In this document: one piece after another, positions 8,603 through 17,692 of the stretch
Layout of the letters: each line of letters begins with the position of its first letter
Position numbering within the stretch: position 1 is the first letter of the stretch
From: an uncultured Bacilli bacterium
GTDB taxonomy: Bacteria; Bacillota_I; Bacilli_A; RF39; UBA660
Length of the DNA: 64,000 nucleotides
Direction of reading: 5' to 3'
Assembly: GCA_934098395.1 (NCBI GenBank)
Contig: CAKOOM010000001.1
Span: 372,001-436,000, forward strand
Made by a program: the position numbers and the translations under genes
Notes under the pieces: generated by a model
What the model was told of the DNA's origin: nothing
The model's input: only the letters and a program-made list of their open reading frames with translations
Database searches by the model: none

Positions 8603-8627
8603 TGTTTAAATATCTTTCTTTTTTTAT
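8591..8627 (+). terminator. Rho-independent terminator
   Basis: AAGAAAGAT (8591-8599) pairs with ATCTTTCTT (8612-8620), followed by a U run; the first arm lies in the end of the preceding gene. Confidence 0.75.
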
Positions 8628-8672
8628 GTCTTTTTTTATTTTTTTTCATATCTTATATTGGGAGTGATTAAA

Positions 8673-9119
8673 TTGTATGATACATATATAGTTAAAAAAA
8701 ATGATACGATTGATAGTATCTCTTTAAAATATGGTACTTCTCCGGAAGTATTATATCAGCTAAATGGTTATGAATTTAGTTTAGATGAGGGTATGACTTT
8801 GATAGTTCCTAGAAGAACTAGTAAATATTTTGATTATTATACGGTTAAGAAAGGGGATACTTTGTATAAAATAGCTAGCGATACGAAGATAGATCCGAAT
8901 TTGTTGGCCCAACTTAATGGAATAAATACGAGTGATTATATATATCCGAATCAAGTATTGTTAATACCTAAAGCTGGTTCTATTTTATATATTACTGCTG
9001 TAGGAGATACTTTAGCTGAGGTAGCTACGGGTCTTAAAACGAATATAGATGAATTAGTTAAACAAAATGATAAGATATATTTACAACCAGAGCAACTTAT
9101 TGTATATAAATATAAATAA
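8673..9119 (+). CDS. Three-LysM-repeat protein
   Basis: Three LysM peptidoglycan-binding repeats fill the 148 residues: about 3-45 (YIVKKNDTIDSISLKYGTS), 52-97 (YTVKKGDTLYKIASDTKI) and 102-146 (ILYITAVGDTLAEVATGL). No signal peptide is visible, which is usual for some spore-coat LysM proteins (SafA/SpoVID-like), so it may act in the coat/cortex or bind wall after lysis (inference). Start taken as the TTG at 8673, eight bases after GGAG; no ATG is available nearby. Confidence 0.8.
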   Translation: MYDTYIVKKNDTIDSISLKYGTSPEVLYQLNGYEFSLDEGMTLIVPRRTSKYFDYYTVKKGDTLYKIASDTKIDPNLLAQLNGINTSDYIYPNQVLLIPKAGSILYITAVGDTLAEVATGLKTNIDELVKQNDKIYLQPEQLIVYKYK

Positions 9120-9168
9120 TATTTGTTTAAAGAAGAAATACATGTTATAATTATTCTAGGTGATAGGG

Positions 9169-10233
9169 ATGATACTTAGAAAACCATATGCTTTTTTAAT
9201 AAAACATTTTAAGTTAATACATTTAGTTATTACTGGTATTTTATTTTATTTAGTACTTAAGTATAGGGATGTTTATGTGTTTTTAAGAAAATGTGTAACA
9301 GATAATGCCTATAAATATAATGCTTTGGAGTATATAGATTATACGATATATATATTTATATTAATTGCTATTTTATTACTAGGAGGTATATATTTCTTAT
9401 TAAAATATAAAGATAAACCTCGTAGACAATATATATTTTCAATAGGAGTATATATAATTATTGGTATTGTAATGCTTGCTATTTATGGTTATTTAAGAGA
9501 TATAATTAATAATTTAATAGAACAAAAGACTATTAGATTTTATAGAGATATTACTTTTATATCATTATTATTTCAATATTATATAATTGCTGTTATGTTA
9601 ATTAGAGGACTTGGATTTGATATAAAGAAATTTAATTTTGGAAAAGATGTTCAAGAATTGAATTTAACTGATGAAGATGGCGAAGAGATTGAAGTTAATG
9701 TAGGAATAGATACGACTAATATAGTTAGAGGAATAAGAAAGAAAAAAAGAGAATTAGGTTATTTTTATAGAGAGTATACGAAATATATTTTAGTTATTAT
9801 ATTTATAATATTAATTATATTAGGGGTAAAAGGTTATAATTATTTTAATAGAGAATTTAAAGTTTATAATCAAGGAGATACTGTAGGGGTACATGATTTC
9901 ATAAAAATTACTGATAGTTATTATGATAAGAGTGATGATGGTAATTATATAATAGTTAAGTTTGATGTGTATAGAAACGGTGTTAGACAGAGACTTGATG
10001 TTGGTAGAGTTTCTTTATATGTAAATAAAAAGAAATATAATGCTGATAAGAATGTGTGTTATAAATATGATGTAGTTGGAAACTGTTATAAAAAGCAATA
10101 TATTTTAGAGAAAGAAAAGAGTTATATATTGGTATATCCAGTAGATAAGATGAATACTAAGAACAGTTATATAATTTATAATGAAGATTATGATAATAAT
10201 TATAAGATAAAGTTATCAATAAGTGAATATTAA
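9169..10233 (+). CDS. Polytopic membrane protein of unknown function
   Basis: 354 residues. Four to five membrane segments in the first ~150 residues (LVITGILFYLVLKY, IYIFILIAILLLGGIYFLL, FSIGVYIIIGIVMLAIYGYL, FISLLFQYYIIAVMLI), a cytoplasmic charged loop (~155-200), another helix (YILVIIFIILIILGV), and a ~140-residue C-terminal domain predicted outside, rich in beta strands and with two cysteines (VCYKYDVVGNC). Start chosen at the ATG after AGGTGAT. No family recognised. Confidence 0.7.
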   Translation: MILRKPYAFLIKHFKLIHLVITGILFYLVLKYRDVYVFLRKCVTDNAYKYNALEYIDYTIYIFILIAILLLGGIYFLLKYKDKPRRQYIFSIGVYIIIGIVMLAIYGYLRDIINNLIEQKTIRFYRDITFISLLFQYYIIAVMLIRGLGFDIKKFNFGKDVQELNLTDEDGEEIEVNVGIDTTNIVRGIRKKKRELGYFYREYTKYILVIIFIILIILGVKGYNYFNREFKVYNQGDTVGVHDFIKITDSYYDKSDDGNYIIVKFDVYRNGVRQRLDVGRVSLYVNKKKYNADKNVCYKYDVVGNCYKKQYILEKEKSYILVYPVDKMNTKNSYIIYNEDYDNNYKIKLSISEY

Positions 10234-10257
10234 GAATGATTTAGTCATTCTTTTTTT
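10234..10257 (+). terminator. Rho-independent terminator
   Basis: GAATGA (10234-10239) pairs with TCATTC (10245-10250), followed by seven T. Confidence 0.75.
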
Positions 10258-10288
10258 AATAAAACTGACTTTTTTTGCATATATTATA

Positions 10289-10317
10289 TTGTAAAAAAGA
10301 TTTTTTTTTGATATAAT
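10289..10317 (+). promoter_or_regulatory. Promoter of tRNA-Cys
   Basis: TTGTAA (10289-10294), 17-base spacer, TATAAT (10312-10317), about 20 bases before the tRNA. Confidence 0.7.
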
Positions 10318-10337
10318 TAATATGTCTTTTAAGTGAT

Positions 10338-10411
10338 GGACCTATAGCCAAGTGGTAAGGCATGGGACTGCAACTCCCTGATCGTTGGTTCAAATCCGAC
10401 TGGGTCCTCCA
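10338..10411 (+). tRNA. tRNA-Cys (GCA)
   Basis: A 74-base cloverleaf with acceptor GGACCTA/TGGGTCC, anticodon loop CTGCAAC (anticodon GCA), T-loop GGTTCAAATCC and encoded 3' CCA. It has its own promoter and terminator. Confidence 0.95.
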
Positions 10412-10422
10412 TTATAAATATT

Positions 10423-10454
10423 AGCAAAACTAAGAATTGGTTTTGCTTTTTTTA
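10423..10454 (+). terminator. Rho-independent terminator of tRNA-Cys
   Basis: AGCAAAAC (10423-10430) pairs with GTTTTGCT (10440-10447), then a T run. Confidence 0.85.
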
Positions 10455-10515
10455 TGTTTTTTACTTGATTTATTAATTAAAAAATATTATTATGTATTTA
10501 AGGGAGGTAGTAACT

Positions 10516-11280
10516 ATGGGTAAAAATAAAGGTTATAAAGCGTATAATAAATTTGTTTCTGAACTATTAGTAGATGAAAGTATAAGAGAAGAAGTAATAA
10601 CAAGAATTGGTAGTTTTTTAAAGTATGGAAATGTTTGCTTTGAAGGTAATAGTTTATTTGGTAAATGTTTTGATTTTGAAGATGCAGAATACTTAGAAAT
10701 AAAATATGATAAGAATGGTTTTGTTTATAATCATACTGAAGGGGCATGTAGGACTAATGTAAAAATAACACAATATAATTTAAAACAAGGAAATGTAAAA
10801 GTTGAAAGAGAAGAACAAGTAAATTATGATATAGATGATAAACATAGTCATGAGGAAGATAGGGAAATATTAAGAAGAATTTATAATAAAGATAATGTAT
10901 TGATTTATGAAGAAAAGTACAGTGAAAATAGACGTTACAATTTCAACAATAATGGTTTACTATATTCTGATAGTGGTTTTGGAAATAAGTTTAAAATTGA
11001 AAAACAATGGAATATATCAAATGGTTCGATAATTCAGTATAGATTGAGAAAAGATTTTTATGATGATTCTTTATTGGAAGAAAATTATTATATAAGTGAA
11101 GGATTATATAGAGATCCTTTGGGGTTTGGTATGTATTATTTTGATGATTTGGATAAAGATCTTTTTGAGTTATTTATGACTGGTAAAATAACTATAAAAG
11201 AAGTAATAGAGAAAACTAGAGAAAAAAATAAACAGAAAGAAAAGATTCGTAAAAAGAAGAATTTGTCTAATCAAGAGTAA
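10516..11280 (+). CDS. Hypothetical cytoplasmic protein
   Basis: 254 residues, charged and Asn/Tyr-rich, no membrane helix, lysine-rich tail (REKNKQKEKIRKKK). The middle part has short repeated hairpin-like phrases (YNKDNVLIYEEKYSENRRYNF, NNNGLLYSDSGF) that recall YD/MORN-like antitoxin repeats, but too weakly to name. Start at the ATG eight bases after GGGAGG. Monocistronic between two terminators. Confidence 0.65.
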   Translation: MGKNKGYKAYNKFVSELLVDESIREEVITRIGSFLKYGNVCFEGNSLFGKCFDFEDAEYLEIKYDKNGFVYNHTEGACRTNVKITQYNLKQGNVKVEREEQVNYDIDDKHSHEEDREILRRIYNKDNVLIYEEKYSENRRYNFNNNGLLYSDSGFGNKFKIEKQWNISNGSIIQYRLRKDFYDDSLLEENYYISEGLYRDPLGFGMYYFDDLDKDLFELFMTGKITIKEVIEKTREKNKQKEKIRKKKNLSNQE

Positions 11281-11317
11281 TAACAAATTGTTACTACTCT
11301 TGATTTTTATTTTTAAA
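11269..11317 (+). terminator. Rho-independent terminator
   Basis: Long hairpin: AATCAAGAGTA (11269-11279) pairs with TACTCTTGATT around a smaller inner stem (TAACAA/TTGTTA), followed by T-rich sequence. The T-rich 3' side also contains a TTGATT-N17-TATAAT promoter (11300-11328) for the next gene. Confidence 0.8.
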
Positions 11318-11355
11318 TTAGATATAATTTATATATGTTAGATGGAGGTAATAAT

Positions 11356-12162
11356 ATGAAATGTGTAGTTATAACAGGTAGTGCTAGAGGATTAGGTTTT
11401 GAAATGGCTAAACGTTTTAGAAAGAAGAATTTCAATGTTGTTATAAGTGATTTATTTAAAAATGACATAGATAATGCTAAGAATAAACTATTAGATATAA
11501 AGAGTGATGGAGATGTGTTATCTATAGTTTGTGATGTTACACAAGAAAGTGATATTAAAAAGTTAATTAAAAGTTCTAAAAAGAAATTTGGAAATATAGA
11601 TATATGGATTAATAATGCCGGGGTTAATCAACCTGATAAAATGATATGGGAACTTAGTGGAGAAGAGATAAGTAAGTTAATTGATATTGATTTAAAGGGT
11701 ACGATGATAGCTTCAAAATTAATTATGGAAGAGATGATTAAACAAGGAAAAGGTGCTATATATAATGTTGAAGGTCATGGTAGTAATGATGCAGTAATAC
11801 CTGGTTTATCGGTATATGGCACTGCTAAGAGAGGGGTAACTTATTTTACTAATGCACTTGCTAAAGAAATAGAAAATAGAAAAGTGGATATTATGGTAGG
11901 TAAGTTAGCTCCGGGAATAATGATTACTGATTTTGTAGTTAATGCTTTTAGAGATAAGAAAATAAAACTAAGTAAAAAGAATAAACGAGTATATAATATA
12001 TTAGGGGATTATCCAGATGTTGTAGCTAATTTTTTAGTTAATCGAATGATTAGTAATACGGATAATAATGTTAGAATTAATTGGCTTACTAACAGAAAAG
12101 CAGCATTTAGATTTATGAGTAGTTTTATTAGAAAAAGAGACTTTTTTGGTGAAAAAAAATAG
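11356..12162 (+). CDS. Short-chain dehydrogenase/reductase
   Basis: A classical SDR: the cofactor motif TGSARGLG is near residue 7, the NNAG motif (WINNAGVNQP) near residue 88, and the catalytic Y-x-x-x-K (VYGTAKRG) near 156. It would oxidise or reduce an alcohol/ketone with NAD(P)(H); substrate unknown. The serine normally before the Tyr is less obvious (EGHGSNDAVIPGLSVYGTAK). Start taken at the ATG seven bases after GGAGG. It converges on clpB with a shared terminator. Confidence 0.85.
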   Translation: MKCVVITGSARGLGFEMAKRFRKKNFNVVISDLFKNDIDNAKNKLLDIKSDGDVLSIVCDVTQESDIKKLIKSSKKKFGNIDIWINNAGVNQPDKMIWELSGEEISKLIDIDLKGTMIASKLIMEEMIKQGKGAIYNVEGHGSNDAVIPGLSVYGTAKRGVTYFTNALAKEIENRKVDIMVGKLAPGIMITDFVVNAFRDKKIKLSKKNKRVYNILGDYPDVVANFLVNRMISNTDNNVRINWLTNRKAAFRFMSSFIRKRDFFGEKK

Positions 12163-12186
12163 AGTTTTTTAAAAACTCTATTTTAT
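12153..12186. terminator. Bidirectional terminator between the SDR gene and clpB
   Basis: The inverted repeat AAAATAGAGTTTTT / AAAAACTCTATTTT has T runs on both strands and separates two converging genes. Confidence 0.75.
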
Positions 12187-14292
12187 TATGAATAAATTAT
12201 TTGAAACATCAATTGTAATAGTACTATTAAATTTAACTTTGTCTTCAAGGATTTGATTAGCTATTAATGATTCAATATGTTTAACAACGTATCTTTTTAT
12301 TGGTCTAGCACCAAAAGATTCATCATATGAATTGTCAATAATATAATCTTTAGCATCTTTAGTTAAGACTAGTTTTATTTGTTTATCTTCAAGTCTTGTT
12401 TCAATGTCTTTTACAATATTGTCTAAGATTTTATATACAGTATCTTTACTTAATGAATTAAAGGTAATTATTTCATCAATTCTATTTAAAAATTCTGGTT
12501 TGAATGTACGTTTTAATTCATCGTTAACTAGTTCTTTAGTATTTGGTAATTTATTTAAGATATATTCACTACCTAAGTTAGATGTCATGATGATAATGGT
12601 ATTTTTAAAGTCGACAGTTCTACCTTGTGAATCGGTTATTCTTCCATCATCTAATATTTGAAGTAATATATTAAAGACATCTTTGTGTGCTTTTTCTATT
12701 TCATCAAATAATACGATTGAATAAGGATTTTTTCTCACGGCTTCGGTTAATTGTCCACCTTCATCATATCCGATGTATCCTGGAGGAGAACCTACAAGAC
12801 GTGATACGGAATGACTTTCCATATATTCGGACATATCGATACGAATGATATGTTTTACGTCATCAAATAGTTCATAGGCAAGAGTCTTTGCGACTTCTGT
12901 TTTACCAACACCAGTTGGCCCAAGAAACATAAATGAACCAATTGGCCTACGAGGATCTTTTATACCAGCACGTGCTCTTTTTATGGCTTCGGCAACTAAA
13001 TGAATAGCATTATCTTGACCGATTACATGTTTTTTCATGTTATCTTCAAGATTAAGTAATTTTTCTCTTTCTGAACCTACTAATTTAGTTACAGGGATAT
13101 TCGTCCATTTTGAAATAACGGTAGCTACTTGGTTTTCATCAACGGTATTACTTAGTAATGATGAGTTCTCATTATTAAATTTTAGAGTGGCTAATTCTTC
13201 TTGTAATTTAGGAATTGTACCATGTTTTAAAACAGCAGCTTGTTCATAATCATAATTAGATTCGGCTAATTCTAATTTATGATTAGCTATTTCTAATTCT
13301 TCTTTCTTTTCTTTAATTTTGGTACTTAATTGTTTTTCTTCATTCCATTTGTTTCTTAATACTTTTTCTTTTTCTTCAAGTTCTGTCAATTTTTTATTGA
13401 TTTCTTCAGTTCTTTTTAATGAAAGTTCATCTTTTTCTTTTTTTAATGATTCACGTTCTATTTGAAGAGTCATGATTTCTCTTGTTAGGTAATCTAATTT
13501 TACGGGAACTGATTCCATTTGTACTTTAATAGTAGCGCATGCTTCATCTACAAGGTCAATGGCTTTATCTGGTAAATATCTATCAGTTATGTATCTATTT
13601 GACAGATTAGCTGCTGCTACAAGAGCGGCATCTTTGATAGTTACTCCATGAAATACTTCGAAACGAGATTTTAAACCTCTTAATATAGCAATAGTATCTG
13701 ATACAGTTGGCTCTGATACGAGTACTTTTTGAAATCTTCTTTCAAGAGCACCATCTTTTTCGATATATTTGCGATATTCATTTAGGGTGGTAGCTCCGAT
13801 ACATAGTATTTCACCACGGGCTAGCATAGGTTTTAATAAATTACCAGCATCCATGGCTCCTTCGGTTGCTCCAGCTCCGACAAGTAAATGAATTTCATCA
13901 ATAAATAAAATGATTTTTCCATCGGAATCTTTTATTTCTTTTAAGACAGCTTTTAATCTTTCTTCGAATTCTCCACGATATTTAGCTCCGGCAATTAAAG
14001 CTCCCATATCTAATGACCAAATAGTTTTATCTTTTAAATTATTTGGAATATCTCCCTTAATTATTCTTGTAGCAAGTCCTTCGATAATGGCAGTTTTACC
14101 AACACCGGGAACTCCTACTAGGACGGGATTGTTTTTAGTTTTTCTTGATAATATTCTGGTGATATTACGAATTTCTTCATCTCTACCAATGACAGGATCT
14201 ATTTTACCATCTTTGGCTTCTTGAGTAATATCACGTCCGTATTTTTCTAAGACATTTTGTAAATTTTCTTCATATGGATTTTGATTATTCAT
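12178..14292 (-). CDS. clpB: ClpB-type AAA+ disaggregase lacking the N-terminal domain
   Basis: ClpB threads aggregated proteins through a hexamer with DnaK. Visible: NBD1 with Walker A GVPGVGKT (residues 60-67) and Walker [10 protein letters not shown], a middle coiled-coil domain rich in E/K (about 265-375), NBD2 with [12 protein letters not shown] and [10 protein letters not shown], and the C-terminal D2-small domain ([10 protein letters not shown]). At 704 residues it is about 150 shorter than usual because the Clp_N domain is absent; GGAAG and the promoter sit directly upstream, so the short form is real, like isoforms or short ClpB proteins of reduced lineages. Divergent from hsp20 with a shared CIRCE-like operator. 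Confidence 0.93.
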   Translation of the reverse strand: MNNQNPYEENLQNVLEKYGRDITQEAKDGKIDPVIGRDEEIRNITRILSRKTKNNPVLVGVPGVGKTAIIEGLATRIIKGDIPNNLKDKTIWSLDMGALIAGAKYRGEFEERLKAVLKEIKDSDGKIILFIDEIHLLVGAGATEGAMDAGNLLKPMLARGEILCIGATTLNEYRKYIEKDGALERRFQKVLVSEPTVSDTIAILRGLKSRFEVFHGVTIKDAALVAAANLSNRYITDRYLPDKAIDLVDEACATIKVQMESVPVKLDYLTREIMTLQIERESLKKEKDELSLKRTEEINKKLTELEEKEKVLRNKWNEEKQLSTKIKEKKEELEIANHKLELAESNYDYEQAAVLKHGTIPKLQEELATLKFNNENSSLLSNTVDENQVATVISKWTNIPVTKLVGSEREKLLNLEDNMKKHVIGQDNAIHLVAEAIKRARAGIKDPRRPIGSFMFLGPTGVGKTEVAKTLAYELFDDVKHIIRIDMSEYMESHSVSRLVGSPPGYIGYDEGGQLTEAVRKNPYSIVLFDEIEKAHKDVFNILLQILDDGRITDSQGRTVDFKNTIIIMTSNLGSEYILNKLPNTKELVNDELKRTFKPEFLNRIDEIITFNSLSKDTVYKILDNIVKDIETRLEDKQIKLVLTKDAKDYIIDNSYDESFGARPIKRYVVKHIESLIANQILEDKVKFNSTITIDVSNNLFIIK

Positions 14293-14317
14293 AATAACCA
14301 CTTCCTTTCTAATTATA

Positions 14318-14393
14318 ATTATAGCACAAAATTAGCAATTGTCAATGTTAATTGCTAATTTTCTATTGACAATTAAAAATATAGTGCTATAAT
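14318..14393. promoter_or_regulatory. Divergent clpB/hsp20 promoters with CIRCE-like operator
   Basis: A perfect inverted repeat TTAGCAATT (14332-14340), 9-base spacer, AATTGCTAA (14350-14358) has the 9-N9-9 layout of the HrcA-binding CIRCE element; the consensus arm is TTAGCACTC. The arms extend to 13 bp. Each side carries a TTGACA-N16-TATAAT promoter: minus strand 14345-14318 for clpB and plus strand 14366-14393 for hsp20. The operator lies inside the clpB promoter (overlapping its -35 and spacer) and just upstream of the hsp20 -35, so one repressor could control both. HrcA as the regulator is inference. Confidence 0.75.
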
Positions 14394-14417
14394 TAGTTTA
14401 GAAAGGAAGTGAAGAGA

Positions 14418-14804
14418 ATGTTACCAAGTAGAATATTTTTTGATAATTTCTTAGATGATATAGATTCAAAGAAATTTGATAAGATGATGAAATGTGATAT
14501 ATATGAAGAAGATAATATGTATCATGTATTAGTTGAAGTTCCTGGATTTAAAAAGGAAGATATTAAAATTGAATTTGAAAATGGTTATTTAAAAGTTATT
14601 GCTGAAAATAGTCAAGAAGAAAATGAAGATAAAAAATATCTTCGTAAAGAAAGAACTTCAATGACAAGATGCGAAAGATCATTTTATTTTGGGGAACTTA
14701 ATGAAGATTTGATTAAAGCAGAATTTAAAGATGGTATTTTAAATATTTCAGTTCCTAAAGATAAACGTGAGGAAGTAGTTAAAAAAATAATAAATATAGA
14801 CTAG
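14418..14804 (+). CDS. hsp20: Small heat shock protein, Hsp20/alpha-crystallin family
   Basis: An ATP-independent holdase that binds unfolding proteins. The alpha-crystallin domain covers about residues 25-115: CDIYEEDNMYHVLVEVPGFKKEDIKIEFENGYL and the closing GILNISVPK (A/G-x-L-x-x-x-x-P motif). 128 residues, with a short N-terminal arm (LPSRIFFDNFLDD) typical of bacterial Hsp20. The ATG at 14418 is eight bases after GGAA; a GTG at 14409 is less likely. Regulated with clpB. Confidence 0.92.
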   Translation: MLPSRIFFDNFLDDIDSKKFDKMMKCDIYEEDNMYHVLVEVPGFKKEDIKIEFENGYLKVIAENSQEENEDKKYLRKERTSMTRCERSFYFGELNEDLIKAEFKDGILNISVPKDKREEVVKKIINID

Positions 14805-14825
14805 AAATAGTCTATATTTATTTTG
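14792..14825 (+). terminator. Rho-independent terminator of hsp20
   Basis: Twelve-bp stem AAATATAGACTA / TAGTCTATATTT closed by a GAAA loop, then a T-rich tail. Confidence 0.8.
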
Positions 14826-14850
14826 TTATTGTAAATTAAAGTTACATTTA

Positions 14851-14879
14851 TTGACATTATTATAAATTATAGATATACT
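14851..14879 (+). promoter_or_regulatory. Sigma-A type promoter
   Basis: TTGACA (14851-14856), 17-base spacer, TATACT (14874-14879), 25 bases before the next gene. Confidence 0.7.
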
Positions 14880-14903
14880 TAATGTAGATAGGAAGGTATA
14901 TTT

Positions 14904-15428
14904 ATGAATAATATGGATTTTTCTTGGATAATTAAAGATATAAATGATAGTTTAATTATAAAAGCTTTTTATGAAGAGAAGAGTACTAGTTTTGATGTAT
15001 GTAATTATAGTGCTAAAGAAATACTTTCAACTACGGGAGATGAACTAGTGGTTGAAGAATTAAATGTTAGTGATATTAGTAATTTTTTAAATATGGGGAT
15101 AGTTAGATTTGGAAATAGTAATGGTGGAATTATGGATATTCCTCTTCGTAATATTTATGTGTTATATAGTCATGCAGTTGATTTTTATAAAGATAATGAT
15201 AGTTCTGATATAATTGATTTTTCTTCAATTGAGGGTTTTTCGGTGCAAAAAATTTATGATCTTCAGTCATTTATTATTTCTACCGTGCCTAGTATTTTGT
15301 TAGAAATATTAGAAATAGCTAAGAATTTCTCTGTTATGGATAATAATAAAAAATATAAGGCTTTGGTTAGAGTAATGGAGATTAATAGAGAAATGGTGAT
15401 TAAGAATGTTAAAAACAAGAAATTTTAA
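14904..15428 (+). CDS. Hypothetical protein
   Basis: 174 residues, acidic in the middle, no membrane helix or known motif that I recognise. The central phrase FLNMGIVRFGNSNGGIMDIPLRNIYVLYSHAVDFY suggests an alpha/beta fold. Preceded by AGGAAGG; own promoter and terminator make it a single-gene unit. Confidence 0.65.
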   Translation: MNNMDFSWIIKDINDSLIIKAFYEEKSTSFDVCNYSAKEILSTTGDELVVEELNVSDISNFLNMGIVRFGNSNGGIMDIPLRNIYVLYSHAVDFYKDNDSSDIIDFSSIEGFSVQKIYDLQSFIISTVPSILLEILEIAKNFSVMDNNKKYKALVRVMEINREMVIKNVKNKKF

Positions 15429-15440
15429 TCTTGTTTTTTT
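15412..15440 (+). terminator. Rho-independent terminator
   Basis: AAAACAAGA (15412-15420) pairs with TCTTGTTTT (15429-15437) followed by T. Confidence 0.75.
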
Positions 15441-15465
15441 GTTAAGACTTATTTGCATGGTCATA

Positions 15466-15494
15466 TTGACTTTGATATTTTTAATTATTATAAT
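15466..15494 (+). promoter_or_regulatory. Sigma-A type promoter for priA-rlmD
   Basis: TTGACT (15466-15471), 17-base spacer, TATAAT (15489-15494). Confidence 0.65.
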
Positions 15495-15511
15495 TTATAT
15501 AAGGATGTGGT

Positions 15512-17689
15512 ATGATGTATGCGAATGTTATAATTGAATATGGTAATAAGGCTGTAGATACTTTGTTTACATATATTATACCAGATAATTTAAGAGAAAA
15601 AATTAGGATTGGTCATAGGGTGTTGGTGCCTTTTAATAATAGAGAAATAGAAGGCTTTGTTTTAGGTATTAGTAATGAGTTTAATAGTAAGTATGAACTT
15701 AAGGAGATTAGTTCTTTATGTGATTTAGAACCAGTACTTAATGAGGAAATGATAATACTTGGAGAAAAAATACAAAAAGAAATTTTGTGTAGTAGGATTT
15801 CTATATATCAAGCTATGCTTCCTAAAGCACTTAAAGCTAAACATAATATGAATATTGGAATAAAGATGAATAGATATATTACGCTTAATATATCTCGAGA
15901 TGAAGCTTTAAGGTATATAGAAGGGTGTAGGTTTGCTAAACAGAGGGAAATAATTTCAAAATTGTTAGATAATGATAAAATTTTATTAAGTAATGTTAAT
16001 TCTAGTATTAATACTTTAATTCGTAATGATGTTATTAAGTATATCTATGAAGAGGTTAATAGATATGTAAGTAAAAGTAGTGGTAAATATAGAATTGTTA
16101 AACTTAATTCACTTCAGGAAGAAGTAGTAAATAGTGTTAAATTGGAAGAATATAACAAATATTTATTGTGGGGAGTAACGGGTAGTGGAAAGACTGAAGT
16201 GTATATGGAACTTATAGATAGAGTTTTAAAACAGGGTAAAAATGCAATTATGTTAGTACCAGAGATTAGTTTGACTCCACAAATAGTAGATAGATTTGTT
16301 ACAAGATTTGGAACGGATATTGCTATTTTACATAGTGGATTATCTGATTATGAAAAATATGATGAATATAGAAAAATAATAAATGAAAAAGTTAGAATTG
16401 TGGTAGGAGCTAGAAGTGCTGTATTTGCTCCGCTTAAGAATATTGGGATAATTATTATGGATGAAGAACACAGTAGTACTTATAAGCAAGATAATTCTCC
16501 GAGATATCATGCAAGGGATGTTGCTATGATGAGGGGTGAATATCATAATGCACCAGTACTTCTTGGTAGTGCTACACCATCTCTTGAGTCTTTTGCAAGA
16601 GCTGGACGAGGTGTGTATAAACTTCTTACTTTAACAAAAAGAGCTGGTGGCGGAGAATTACCTGATGTCCAAATTGTCGATATGAAAAGTGAAATAAAGA
16701 AAGGTAATTTTATTTTATCAGAGTTACTTGTAAAAAAAATAAAAGAAAAATTAACAAATAATGAACAGATAATTTTGTTGCTTAATCGTAGAGGGTATTC
16801 TTCGATGCTTACTTGTAGAGATTGCGGTAATGTTTTGAAATGTCCTAATTGTGATATCTCATTAACATATCATAAAAGTAGTAATACAAATAGATGTCAT
16901 TATTGTAATTATAGTATTAAAAATGTAGATAAATGTAATGTATGTGGTAGTAGTAATATTAAAGAGTATGGTCTTGGTACAGAAAAATTAGAAGAAGAAA
17001 TTGTTCGAATGTTTTCGGCTAGAGTAGTTAGAATGGATATGGATACGACTAGTAAAAAGGGAATGCATGAAAAGATTATTGCTGATTTTGGGGATCATAA
17101 ATATGATATATTACTTGGTACACAGATGATAGCTAAAGGACTTGATTTTCCTCTTGTTACTTTAGTAGGAGTAATCAATGCAGATTCTTCTTTAAATGTA
17201 CCTGATTTTAGAAGCGCTGAGAATACTTATCAATTGCTTAGTCAAGTAGCAGGAAGAGCAGGGAGAGGAAACTTGGTTGGAGAAGTAATAATTCAGAGTT
17301 ATAATCCAGAACATTATAGTATAACGTATGCGAAAAAGCATGATTATTTGAGTTTTTATAAGGAAGAGATGAGTATAAGAAAGTTGCTTAATTATCCACC
17401 ATACTACTACATTACTTTAGTTAATATAAGTAGTAGAAATTATGATGATGGATTTAAGGAAGCAAATAAGATTGGCGAATATTTGAAACGTAATCTAGAT
17501 AAAAATACGATAGTTTTAGGGCCATCAATGGCTAATGTATTTAGAATTAATAATGTATATCATTATCAATGTATTATTAAATATAAAAAAGATTTATTAC
17601 TAAATCAGGTATTAACTAAATTAGATGAAATATATAAAAGTAATACGAAAGTACAAATACTATTGGATGTTAATCCAGTAAGGATGTGA
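15512..17689 (+). CDS. priA: Primosomal replication restart helicase PriA
   Basis: PriA recognises stalled forks and reloads the replicative helicase. Walker A GVTGSGKTEVYMELI lies near residue 219, the DEEH box (MDEEHSSTYKQ) near 316, the structural zinc cysteines (CRDCGNVLKCPNCD ... CHYCNYS ... CNVCGSS) at about 434-484, and motif V/VI QVAGRAGRG near 585. 725 residues, slightly shorter than the usual ~800, with a compact N-terminal 3'-binding domain. Two start codons, 15512 and 15515, are equivalent. rlmD follows after 3 bases. Confidence 0.95.
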   Translation: MMYANVIIEYGNKAVDTLFTYIIPDNLREKIRIGHRVLVPFNNREIEGFVLGISNEFNSKYELKEISSLCDLEPVLNEEMIILGEKIQKEILCSRISIYQAMLPKALKAKHNMNIGIKMNRYITLNISRDEALRYIEGCRFAKQREIISKLLDNDKILLSNVNSSINTLIRNDVIKYIYEEVNRYVSKSSGKYRIVKLNSLQEEVVNSVKLEEYNKYLLWGVTGSGKTEVYMELIDRVLKQGKNAIMLVPEISLTPQIVDRFVTRFGTDIAILHSGLSDYEKYDEYRKIINEKVRIVVGARSAVFAPLKNIGIIIMDEEHSSTYKQDNSPRYHARDVAMMRGEYHNAPVLLGSATPSLESFARAGRGVYKLLTLTKRAGGGELPDVQIVDMKSEIKKGNFILSELLVKKIKEKLTNNEQIILLLNRRGYSSMLTCRDCGNVLKCPNCDISLTYHKSSNTNRCHYCNYSIKNVDKCNVCGSSNIKEYGLGTEKLEEEIVRMFSARVVRMDMDTTSKKGMHEKIIADFGDHKYDILLGTQMIAKGLDFPLVTLVGVINADSSLNVPDFRSAENTYQLLSQVAGRAGRGNLVGEVIIQSYNPEHYSITYAKKHDYLSFYKEEMSIRKLLNYPPYYYITLVNISSRNYDDGFKEANKIGEYLKRNLDKNTIVLGPSMANVFRINNVYHYQCIIKYKKDLLLNQVLTKLDEIYKSNTKVQILLDVNPVRM

Positions 17690-17692
17690 TTT

